Program-made: the position numbers and the translations under genes
In this document: positions 1 through 6,661 of the stretch, one piece after another
Layout of the letters: the number at the start of each line of letters is the position of its first letter
Position numbering within the stretch: position 1 is the stretch's first letter
From: an uncultured bacterium
Lineage (GTDB): Bacteria > Bacillota > Clostridia > Lachnospirales > Lachnospiraceae
Reading direction: 5' to 3'
Length of the DNA stretch: 17,890 nt
NCBI GenBank assembly: GCA_905215405.1
Contig: CAJMQE010000078.1
Span: forward strand, 1-17,890
Notes under the pieces: model-generated
What the model was told of the DNA's origin: nothing
Seen by the model: the letters and a program-made list of their open reading frames with translations, nothing else
Databases searched by the model: none

Positions 1-54
1 CATTCTCACAGCCCTTTATTTATTTGCTTCGTGGACATCGAAATTAATTCTTAT

Positions 55-83
55 TTGACACTGTGCCTGTTTTCCTGTAGAAT
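55..83 (+). promoter_or_regulatory. Sigma-A promoter of the riboswitch-controlled wall protein
   Basis: A perfect -35 box TTGACA (55-60) is followed after 17 bp by TAGAAT (78-83), one mismatch from the -10 consensus. Transcription would start near position 90, just before the cobalamin riboswitch. The 54 bases before the promoter show nothing recognisable. Confidence 0.85.
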
Positions 84-92
84 TTGTTCTGA

Positions 93-317
93 TTACATGT
101 GGTAACATCCAGGTCTTAGTATGGATGTGCAAACAGACGCATTCTGTTTGCGGGAATACGGTGAAAATCCGTAACAGCTCACTCTACTGTAAGCAGCTAC
201 GAACCCTGATAACCACTAGATGTCTATATGCGGCAAGTGCCGTTATTGTACTCTGGGAAGGACAGGATGTAGGTCTGAAGCTGCAAAGTCAGGATATCTG
301 TCACCTGTATCACAAAA
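93..317 (+). promoter_or_regulatory. Cobalamin (B12) riboswitch
   Basis: The leader contains the conserved blocks of the cobalamin aptamer in the right order. A hairpin GCAAACAG/CTGTTTGC runs into GGGAATACGGTGAAAATCC (core). A CTACTGTAA block follows (family CGC-ACTGT), then ACCACTAGATG (family GCCACTG), TGGGAAGG, and the B12 box AAGTCAGGATATCTGTC near 286-302 (family AAGCCAGGAGACCTGCC). The aptamer ends only about 35-50 bases before the start codon, and no hairpin followed by a U-run lies between them. Control of translation is therefore more likely than control by termination. Binding of adenosyl- or other cobalamin should lower expression of the wall protein behind it. The exact ends are estimates, and the 5' closing stem was not resolved with certainty. 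Confidence 0.9.
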
Positions 318-352
318 ATAATATCATTCGGTGAGGAATGAAGGAGGAAAAT
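301..352 (+). promoter_or_regulatory. Riboswitch expression platform and ribosome binding site
   Basis: The strong Shine-Dalgarno sequence AAGGAGG (341-347) lies 5 bases before ATG 353. Just upstream, CATTC (325-329) can pair with GAATG (336-340). Alternatively TCACC (301-305), next to the B12 box, can pair with GGTGA (330-334). These two pairings exclude each other, which would suit a switch acting on ribosome access. The pairings are seen in the sequence; the switching mechanism is inferred. Confidence 0.5.
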
Positions 353-1681
353 ATGAATAAAAAAATGCTATCCAAACTCGCAGTTTACCTTATGACTCTA
401 TGTCTTTTTGTCTCAAACTGCACATTTGTATTTGCTGCCGATGCTGCAACACCACAGACCACTGAGGTATCAGCAGAAATCACATCACTTGCAAATACTC
501 TGAAACCAGCTGAAATCACTGCCGATACCCTTAACAACGCTTCTAATTTTTATAACACATCAAGACAGCTGACTCTGCTGATCCGTTCAGGCATTGACTG
601 TCGTGAACTTGCAACACAATATGCAGATGTTATTGCCGCAAATTATCTTGATGCAAATGGAAATCTAACAGTTGATGATTCCCTGACTGCGTATGCAGAA
701 GCAATTATTACCTTAACAACTGCAGGCTACAACGTTACAGATTTTCACAATACAAATCTCATCAATAAGTATGAAGCTGTTCTGACAACAGCGAGCCAGG
801 ACGAATTCAACAATGTAAATCCATATAAGCTGCCCCTCATGTACCTTGCTGTAAAAGCATATAAAAATCAGTTCAGTCAGTATACCACCTGCACTGACAA
901 GATTGTAAATGCCATTTTAAATTATGGAAATGAATATGGCATCAACTACTGGGGAAACTCTTCCGATAACAATGGTTTCGGTTTGAACGGACTTGATTCC
1001 CTTTATGCTGAAAATACAGAATTTGCAACTCTTACAAATTCTGCACTGTCTTATAATGAAACAGTTCTGTTACATGAAGACGGCACTTCCCAGGGTGATA
1101 CGAACTGGAGCCCATCACCAAATTCCAACTCAACAGCTGCTGCTCTTATTCTTTACTCTACCTATGGTAAATCAGAGCTCGCTGCAAAGAGTTATCAGGG
1201 ACTCCTGACATTTAAAATTGCCGGTACAGATAACTACAGCTATACAGCTGGTGGGGAAGTAAATTTATTATCTGAAAATGATGTACTCTGTGCACTGATT
1301 ACTTATAGAAATACTCTTTTAGGTACAACAAATCCTTTTGATGTATCAGAACTTGTTCAGGACGCTATCAATCCTGAGCCAACTCAGCCGGAGACAAAAC
1401 CAGAATCTTCTTCTGAAGCAGCTTCCGAAGTTGTAACTGAAACAGAAAAAACAACACCGACTGCTACTGAAACTGACTCTACACTTTCCAGTACTGCTGC
1501 CAGTGAATCGATTGAAACAACTGTAGTCGTAAATCCTTCAGAGGCAAATACTTCTGATGCAACCACTGCTGCATCAACTGTTAAGACCGGAGATTCTAAT
1601 TTGATCATTCTCTTTAGCGTTACAGCTCTGCTTTCAGCCGGAGTACTCTGTGTTAGCCGCAGAAAAAGAAGTATAGAATAA
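353..1681 (+). CDS. Wall-anchored alpha/alpha-barrel protein, candidate B12-binding surface protein
   Basis: This is a secreted protein of 442 residues. ATG 353 is preferred over the in-frame ATG 338, because the ribosome site AAGGAGG lies between them. Residues 1-29 form a signal peptide ending in a VFA-A type site. Residues about 45-330 consist of helical repeats of the alpha/alpha-barrel (prenyltransferase/transcobalamin-like) kind. They include the helix TAYAEAIITLTTAG (112-125) and a segment 252-273 with NSNSTAAALILYSTYGK, resembling the N-S-T-A-x-A-L helices of that fold. Residues 340-408 are a Ser/Thr/Glu-rich wall-spanning linker. The C-terminus has VKTGD (410-414), a hydrophobic stretch and RRKR, a variant LPxTG-type sorting signal. 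The B12 riboswitch in front and the DUF4430/ECF importer next door suggest capture of cobalamin at the wall. The fold assignment comes from reading the sequence only, so binding remains inferred. No sortase gene is in the window. Confidence 0.8.
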   Translation: MNKKMLSKLAVYLMTLCLFVSNCTFVFAADAATPQTTEVSAEITSLANTLKPAEITADTLNNASNFYNTSRQLTLLIRSGIDCRELATQYADVIAANYLDANGNLTVDDSLTAYAEAIITLTTAGYNVTDFHNTNLINKYEAVLTTASQDEFNNVNPYKLPLMYLAVKAYKNQFSQYTTCTDKIVNAILNYGNEYGINYWGNSSDNNGFGLNGLDSLYAENTEFATLTNSALSYNETVLLHEDGTSQGDTNWSPSPNSNSTAAALILYSTYGKSELAAKSYQGLLTFKIAGTDNYSYTAGGEVNLLSENDVLCALITYRNTLLGTTNPFDVSELVQDAINPEPTQPETKPESSSEAASEVVTETEKTTPTATETDSTLSSTAASESIETTVVVNPSEANTSDATTAASTVKTGDSNLIILFSVTALLSAGVLCVSRRKRSIE

Positions 1682-1762
1682 ATATTTTTAATTAAATTTA
1701 TCTTGTATAAAATTAGTATATGTAAAATCAGAACTATAAATTAACATATTGGACTGATTTGT

Positions 1763-1835
1763 ATCAATAAAAAAGTGTGTATTTCTCAGACTCCTAAAAC
1801 ATCTGAGAATACACACTTTTTCTTTTTTATTGATA
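1763..1835. terminator. Bidirectional terminator between convergent units
   Basis: AAAAAGTGTGTATTTCTCAGA pairs with TCTGAGAATACACACTTTTT around the loop CTCCTAAAACA, with a single bulged base. A T-run follows on the plus strand and an A-run precedes the stem, so it works in both directions. The symmetry extends outward to TATCAATAA/TTATTGATA. The right outer arm contains the stop codon of the S component gene (1827-1829). It would end both the wall-protein transcript and the importer operon. Confidence 0.9.
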
Positions 1836-2867
1836 AACACCATATTTAATTCGAATTCTTTCTATTTTCCGAATCATACTTTCTCCAAAGACAAAGCTGC
1901 AGACGGCTGCCCCTAACGCATGCAGCGCATCATAAGGGGCCCCTGTCAGATATAATAACTTCAAACTTTCAATACTGATCGGATACTGCTCACCTGATAT
2001 TGCATTTGACATGACCATCGCTGCAATATTCATAATGCCACCGTAGACGAGAAATACCACCAGAAACGTAAATACAGGTACCGTCAGATTGTCCACAGGC
2101 AGTTTTTTTCTCTGTATGGTTATCCCCAGAAGCAATCCACAAATCCCGTAGACGTATAGTCTCCATCCCCAGAAGCTTTCCTGCTGATTTCCTTTTAGAA
2201 TATAGCTGATATATGCAACAAGTAATGCAAGGATCACGCCTCCCAGTGGACCTGCCACTGCTTCCAGACTTGTTTTCCACATCTTTTGCTGTTTCCTGTT
2301 GCTAGATATTTTATCCTGCATTTCACCCGATGCAGACTTGTCTTTCTCTAGCATTCCTACTGCTTTTTTCTCATCAAATATATTTTTTAAGGAAACCTTA
2401 TGAAATGCAAGTCCCGCTGAAAATCCAATAATCCCCCATGCGCTCATCTCCCATGGCGTCCAGGGACCCTGTCCCGTAAAAAAGTTACAGACAAATCTGG
2501 CAAGAGCACCTACCAGAAATCCAGCCTCTGGACCAAGTGCAATACCTGATACAACAACGACTGCGGTTCCTGCATGTACAGGTACTGTAAATGCACATAA
2601 CAGATTTGCGACCACTGCAATGGACGAAACAACCGAAATCATGACTAATTCTCTGGCTCTTGGTTTTCGATGCTCAAATACTGCAAAAAATGGAACCAGT
2701 GTGAATGCCAGAACCAGCAGGCTCATCATCATATAATTTCTGTTCTTCCCAAAATAAACTCCTGCCGCGATTGTAGCTGGAATTGCAATAAATATCATTA
2801 ATTCTGCTAACTTTCTTCTCTTTTTTAGTGCCTGGTAATACTGGGGCGACTGGTAATTTCTACTCAT
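1827..2867 (-). CDS. cbrT: ECF transporter S component, probably for cobalamin
   Basis: This 346-residue membrane protein is the substrate-binding subunit of an energy-coupling-factor importer. Hydrophobic segments lie at about 22-40, 45-64, 73-97, 100-127, 141-155, 203-223, 236-250, 262-287 and 315-329. The stretch 109-155 (IALGPEAGFLVGALARFVCN, then GPWTPWEMSAWGIIGF) is the pattern I associate with large S components. It is much longer than the usual 180-200 residues, because of an N-terminal hydrophobic pair and a charged loop at 157-199. The start overlaps the end of the ATPase gene by 8 bases, and it is the last gene of the operon. The name CbrT follows the naming used for predicted cobalamin ECF systems, as I recall it. 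The substrate is inferred from the B12 riboswitch opposite and the DUF4430 partner, not from binding residues. Confidence 0.8.
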   Translation of the reverse strand: MSRNYQSPQYYQALKKRRKLAELMIFIAIPATIAAGVYFGKNRNYMMMSLLVLAFTLVPFFAVFEHRKPRARELVMISVVSSIAVVANLLCAFTVPVHAGTAVVVVSGIALGPEAGFLVGALARFVCNFFTGQGPWTPWEMSAWGIIGFSAGLAFHKVSLKNIFDEKKAVGMLEKDKSASGEMQDKISSNRKQQKMWKTSLEAVAGPLGGVILALLVAYISYILKGNQQESFWGWRLYVYGICGLLLGITIQRKKLPVDNLTVPVFTFLVVFLVYGGIMNIAAMVMSNAISGEQYPISIESLKLLYLTGAPYDALHALGAAVCSFVFGESMIRKIERIRIKYGVYQ

Positions 2868-4662
2868 TGCAGACCTCCCTTTTAAATGCTTCGACCACCT
2901 GCTCTGCTGTCACGCATCCAGGCAGAACATTTCTAGATATTCGGTTTGCCGCTGTAGTATAGAAACTATTTTCACAGAAAAATTCTCTGACAGGTGCCTG
3001 TGTAATAATGGTATGGTCAAATAACAATGCACACTCATCTGCATACTCTGCACAAAAATCAATATCATGCGAAACCATAAGAATTGTCTTTTTTTGCTGG
3101 GTCAGTTTTTTCATCAGTCTTCCCAATAACTTTTTAAATGCAGGATCTATCCCTTTTGTTGGTTCATCCAATAAAATAATGTCAGGCTCTGTTAATAAAA
3201 CTTTACCAATTGCAAGTTTTTGTTGCTGCCCACCACTCAGATCGTAAGGATTTCTTTTTCTACACTCTTCCAGTTCCATAAAATTAAGCATGTCCTCTAC
3301 TCTGTTAATAATAACATCCTGACTCAGACCTTTTCCTGTAATGCCGGTAAACACCTCAGCCAGTTCCTCCTCCACGCTCAGTTCCGTGAAAACGGCAAGG
3401 GGATTCTGTGGTAATGCGGAAATTCTCTTTTTTGTGACCACTTTTCCTGCGTAGGGACGAAGATTTCCACAAAGGATCTTGAGCAATGTGGATTTCCCTG
3501 CTCCATTTCCACCCATCAGTGCATAAATTTGTCCTTCTTCTAATGACATACTTACATCGTTTAGAACATCCTGTTCCTGTCTTCCATATCTATAGTGCAG
3601 ATTTCTGGCTGATAAGACTTCATGTTCGTCTTCGGACCTTCTACCAAAGAAACTTGTTTTATTTTTTTTAGTCCCCTTATATCCTACTGCACTTTCTGCA
3701 TTCACCATATCATTTTGATGATTCTTTAGCGTGGTATCCTTTTCTGCTATATCCCCATAATTATTAGGAACCATATTCGGCCGATCTGTATTTTTCATTA
3801 TTGATACCAGATCTTCTAACCAGATTCTTGCGTCCCGTACTGTTACCGGACATTTTTTCAGCAGAACATCATTTTTTTGATCCACAAGACTTTTCTGTAT
3901 GCCTGAATAAATATGCATTGACGCTGGTAAATATTCATAAATATTTATGTCACCTTGATGCATAAATATGTCACCAAATGCTTCTGGTTTTCCATCTGCA
4001 ACGAGTTGTCCATTTTGCATTACCAGAACTCTGTCTGCGAATGGAAATGATTCTTCCAGTCGATGTTCTGATAAAATAATTGTCGTCCCAAAATCAAGAT
4101 TGATCTTACGAAGCGTCTCAAGAAAATGTCCTGCCGCTATGGGATCCAACTGTGCAGTCGGTTCATCCAGAACCAGAAGTTTTGGTTGCATTGTCATAAC
4201 TGCTGCCAGATTCATCAATTGCTTCTGTCCACCAGACAACTCCCATACATTTTTACGGAACCAGTCACCTATTCCAAAATACTCCGCCATTTCTGCTGTC
4301 CGTCTTCTTATCATACGGTTTGGCAATCCAATGCTCTCCATTCCAAATGCAAGCTCTTTCCATACCGTATCTGTAACGATCTGATTATCTGGATTCTGCA
4401 TAACGTATCCAATTTCCTCTGCACTGATCCGATCGCTTTGTTTTTCAATTTCGCTACCTGCATAGAGAATTTCTCCACTACCACTTCCAAATGGCATCAG
4501 ATTCTTCTTCATATGCCTTAGCAGTGTGGTTTTCCCTGAGCCAGACGTACCACAAACAACTACGAACTCTGACTGTGTGACTGAAAATGTGATATGATTC
4601 AATGCTGCTTTTTTCTCCTGCGGATAAGTAAAACTTACATCTCTGAACGCAATAGTTTCCAC
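2860..4662 (-). CDS. cbrU: ECF transporter duplicated ATPase (EcfA-EcfA' fusion)
   Basis: A single 600-residue chain carries two ABC ATPase domains and so replaces the separate EcfA1/EcfA2 pair. Domain 1 has Walker A GTSGSGKTT (38-46), Q-loop MQNPDNQ (88-94), signature LSGGQ (142-146), Walker B LLVLDEP (162-168) and switch His in SEHR (198-201). Domain 2 has GGNGAGKST (384-392), LPQNP (417-421), LSGGQQQ (475-481), IILLDEP (495-501) and SHD (531-533). Both catalytic glutamates (E167, E500) are present, so both sites look competent. An unusually long polar linker of about 95 residues (about 250-345) joins them. The start is GTG 4662, with GGAGG (4672-4676) 9 bases upstream; the gene overlaps the end of the EcfT gene by 28 bases, so the two are probably translationally coupled. 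It should power the EcfT/S complex from the cytoplasmic side. Confidence 0.9.
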   Translation of the reverse strand: METIAFRDVSFTYPQEKKAALNHITFSVTQSEFVVVCGTSGSGKTTLLRHMKKNLMPFGSGSGEILYAGSEIEKQSDRISAEEIGYVMQNPDNQIVTDTVWKELAFGMESIGLPNRMIRRRTAEMAEYFGIGDWFRKNVWELSGGQKQLMNLAAVMTMQPKLLVLDEPTAQLDPIAAGHFLETLRKINLDFGTTIILSEHRLEESFPFADRVLVMQNGQLVADGKPEAFGDIFMHQGDINIYEYLPASMHIYSGIQKSLVDQKNDVLLKKCPVTVRDARIWLEDLVSIMKNTDRPNMVPNNYGDIAEKDTTLKNHQNDMVNAESAVGYKGTKKNKTSFFGRRSEDEHEVLSARNLHYRYGRQEQDVLNDVSMSLEEGQIYALMGGNGAGKSTLLKILCGNLRPYAGKVVTKKRISALPQNPLAVFTELSVEEELAEVFTGITGKGLSQDVIINRVEDMLNFMELEECRKRNPYDLSGGQQQKLAIGKVLLTEPDIILLDEPTKGIDPAFKKLLGRLMKKLTQQKKTILMVSHDIDFCAEYADECALLFDHTIITQAPVREFFCENSFYTTAANRISRNVLPGCVTAEQVVEAFKREVCNE

Positions 4663-5540
4663 TTTTGTAATCCTCCAATATCATAAATGACCGGAAATAC
4701 AGCTAGTAAAAGATAACAGATACCTGTCATAGCTGTACCCATATCCTGTCTAATGTAAATTTCCGGAAAATAAAATGCCTGCGTATTACCTGTAACAACC
4801 CCTGCAATGCAGACTCCTGTCAACAGGATCTCAATAATTATACATATACAATCAACTGGCTCAAAATGAAACAGATGGAAATTTGTCCTTCTTCCACTCC
4901 CATGTCCTCTTGCCTCCATAGAATCTGCTGTTTCAATGGAAGCCTCCAGCGACCAGGCAATCAGAATGGAAATCTCCTTAATAAAAATTCTGATCCTGGT
5001 AAAAATGCTCATTCCCTGATATATCATTCCTAGGGCTCTCTGTCCCTGCTCAATCTCTGTAAATCTTTTCTTTAATAGTGGAATTGTTCTGAAAATCATA
5101 GAAAGCAGTAATGCAACTGATGGAAGTATTCTTCCAAATAGATAGATAAATTTATCTGATGTGACAATGACACTATAGCAGCGAAACCACTGTACTTCAC
5201 TGATCAATAGTATTGACATAGCAAGCCCATATATAACGGCCTGCAGGGATACCATATTTCCATTTATATAAAATATGGCTGAGACTCCCCTGTTATTAAA
5301 TATTGGCTGGATCACCACCGTAAAAATCAGAATAGGGACAGCCATCCACATATTCATTTTTAATGATCTCAAACCACATAAAAAGATCTGATAAATGAGT
5401 GATACAACAAATCCAATGCCTAACATCCATGGATGTGTTGATAGCACAGAGATCAATATCACTCCGGCAAAATACAAGAAATTGACCAGTGGATGTCTTC
5501 TGGAGAATTCCGATCTCATTTTCTGTTCCTGACTGGACAT
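4635..5540 (-). CDS. cbrV: ECF transporter transmembrane component T
   Basis: This 301-residue CbiQ/EcfT-family membrane protein transmits ATPase movement to the S component. Hydrophobic segments are at about 20-33, 38-56, 65-82, 100-115, 132-153, 230-247 and 270-290. The cytoplasmic coupling part carries QRALG (167-171) and the hallmark EARG motif (209-212, in SMEARGHG), the arginine-containing helices that dock into the ATPase grooves. The ribosome site AAAGGAG lies 6 bases before ATG 5540. It starts 15 bases after the DUF4430 gene ends and overlaps the ATPase gene at its 3' end, making it the second gene of the four-gene operon. Placing it in a cobalamin system is inferred from context; membership in the EcfT family is clear. 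Confidence 0.88.
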   Translation of the reverse strand: MSSQEQKMRSEFSRRHPLVNFLYFAGVILISVLSTHPWMLGIGFVVSLIYQIFLCGLRSLKMNMWMAVPILIFTVVIQPIFNNRGVSAIFYINGNMVSLQAVIYGLAMSILLISEVQWFRCYSVIVTSDKFIYLFGRILPSVALLLSMIFRTIPLLKKRFTEIEQGQRALGMIYQGMSIFTRIRIFIKEISILIAWSLEASIETADSMEARGHGSGRRTNFHLFHFEPVDCICIIIEILLTGVCIAGVVTGNTQAFYFPEIYIRQDMGTAMTGICYLLLAVFPVIYDIGGLQKWKLLRSEM

Positions 5541-5555
5541 CTGCTGCTCCTTTCT

Positions 5556-6458
5556 CTACAGGTCATTTCCACCATCGCAGGTGTAAGACCATAGAATACG
5601 ATCTCCCTCATTTACCTTACAGGAAGATGCACCTACCTGCATATAGTTTCCATTTACAGAATACATCCAGCCACTCATACTTCCGGCATCTCTTTCACCC
5701 AAATTATCGATCGACTTAATGTAATACGTACCAAATGACGCTGTATATTCAACGTTTAACGCAATGTTCTGAATTAATGTAGCCTGTTGTAGTACTGTGA
5801 AAACCGTATCTCCATCTTTAATTTCAATTGGTATGCTCGCAATAATTGTTCCATTGGAAGGAATACTTCCTTCCAAACTTTTATTTGTCAACTTATCCAT
5901 ATTCTGACTCAGTGTATCACAACGTACTTCAATATAGCAGACTTTTCTGGTTGCTGGCTGATTTGCATTATTCTGATCCGATGTACCTGAATTATCTGAT
6001 CCTGCTCCACCAGCTGCATTTCCTGAGTTCGTATTGGCACTATCTGCCTGTCCTGCACTTCCTGCATCACTACCGCTTTGATTGCCGCTGACTGCATCTT
6101 TTGCTGAAGAACCCGAACCGTTGCTCTCATCAATTGCTTCAGATGATACTGGTACCATTTGTCCCTGCTCATCTATCACATACTCACCAGATGCAAGCAT
6201 TTCCTCTTTCTGTTCTTCACTGAGTTCGGTCTGGGATTCGTCTTCTGATTCCACCTCTGTATCTTCGCTCTGCTCCTCTTGTTCCAGTTGGGCCATCAAC
6301 TGTTCGTGATCCGCCTGCAAGCTTTCCTGCTCCTGTTTATGGCCTGACACTGACTGGATTCTGATGCCCGTAATAATACTGATCAGTACAAGTACAGCCA
6401 GAATGATCAACCCGACTTTTTTTCTATTTTTATGATCTGAAAATACGTTTTTTCCCAT
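5556..6458 (-). CDS. Membrane-anchored DUF4430 protein, accessory to the ECF importer
   Basis: This is a 300-residue extracytoplasmic protein. A single membrane anchor (15-32) follows a basic N-terminus. There is no lipobox cysteine, so it is held by its transmembrane helix rather than by lipid. Residues 33-75 are Gln/Glu-rich and coiled-coil-like, and residues 105-165 are a Gly/Ser/Asn-rich spacer. The DUF4430 domain fills about 170-298, with CYIEVRCDTLSQNM, then DGDTVFTVLQQA (215-226), a Y-x-x-S-I-x-N-L element, GWMYSVNG (263-270) and EGDRILWSY (284-292). DUF4430 resembles the C-terminal beta domain of transcobalamin and intrinsic factor. As first gene of the ECF operon it probably presents cobalamin to the S component. 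Cobalamin ECF loci have been described with an additional lipoprotein component, and this may be a helix-anchored version. The function is inferred. Confidence 0.85.
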   Translation of the reverse strand: MGKNVFSDHKNRKKVGLIILAVLVLISIITGIRIQSVSGHKQEQESLQADHEQLMAQLEQEEQSEDTEVESEDESQTELSEEQKEEMLASGEYVIDEQGQMVPVSSEAIDESNGSGSSAKDAVSGNQSGSDAGSAGQADSANTNSGNAAGGAGSDNSGTSDQNNANQPATRKVCYIEVRCDTLSQNMDKLTNKSLEGSIPSNGTIIASIPIEIKDGDTVFTVLQQATLIQNIALNVEYTASFGTYYIKSIDNLGERDAGSMSGWMYSVNGNYMQVGASSCKVNEGDRILWSYTCDGGNDL

Positions 6459-6507
6459 ATAATATTCCTGTTCTGTCTATCCTTAGACTTTTCCTTACTT
6501 TTTTAGT

Positions 6508-6536
6508 ATTATACCCTAATCCCATAATGGATGCAA
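6508..6536 (-). promoter_or_regulatory. Promoter of the DUF4430-ECF operon
   Basis: On the minus strand TTGCAT (6536-6531) is followed after exactly 17 bp by TATAAT (6513-6508). Transcription would start near 6501, leaving a leader of only about 43 bases before ATG 6458. A leader this short cannot hold a B12 aptamer, and none of its conserved blocks is present. Confidence 0.8.
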
Positions 6537-6549
6537 TGAAGCTTCTTTC

Positions 6550-6596
6550 AAAAAAAAGAACAGAATCAGCGGCATACCAGCGCCCTGATCCTGTTC
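6550..6596 (-). terminator. Rho-independent terminator of the chemoreceptor gene
   Basis: On the minus strand GAACAGGATCAG pairs with CTGATTCTGTTC (one G-T pair) around a GC-rich apical loop, and a run of eight T follows. It lies 65 bases after the stop of the chemotaxis gene and just before the promoter of the DUF4430-ECF operon, which it insulates. Confidence 0.88.
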
Positions 6597-6661
6597 CTTA
6601 TGTTTATCTGTCTCTTACTCCAGTATGGTTCAATTCAAGCGACTCCCTGAAAAGAATCATC

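Noticed and set aside
125..334. 69-residue open frame before the wall-protein gene
   Set aside because: It lies entirely on the cobalamin riboswitch; its codons are the conserved aptamer blocks, and it has no ribosome site.
3968..4521. Plus-strand frames of 131-138 residues opposite the ATPase gene
   Set aside because: They lie antisense to strongly conserved ABC motifs, overlap each other and lack start signals.
5846..6309. Plus-strand frames opposite the DUF4430 gene
   Set aside because: They mirror the low-complexity Gly/Ser/Glu-rich spacer of the minus-strand gene and have no ribosome sites.
6459..6660. Second B12 riboswitch before the importer operon
   Set aside because: None of the conserved aptamer blocks is found, and the space is filled by a terminator, a promoter and a 43-base leader.
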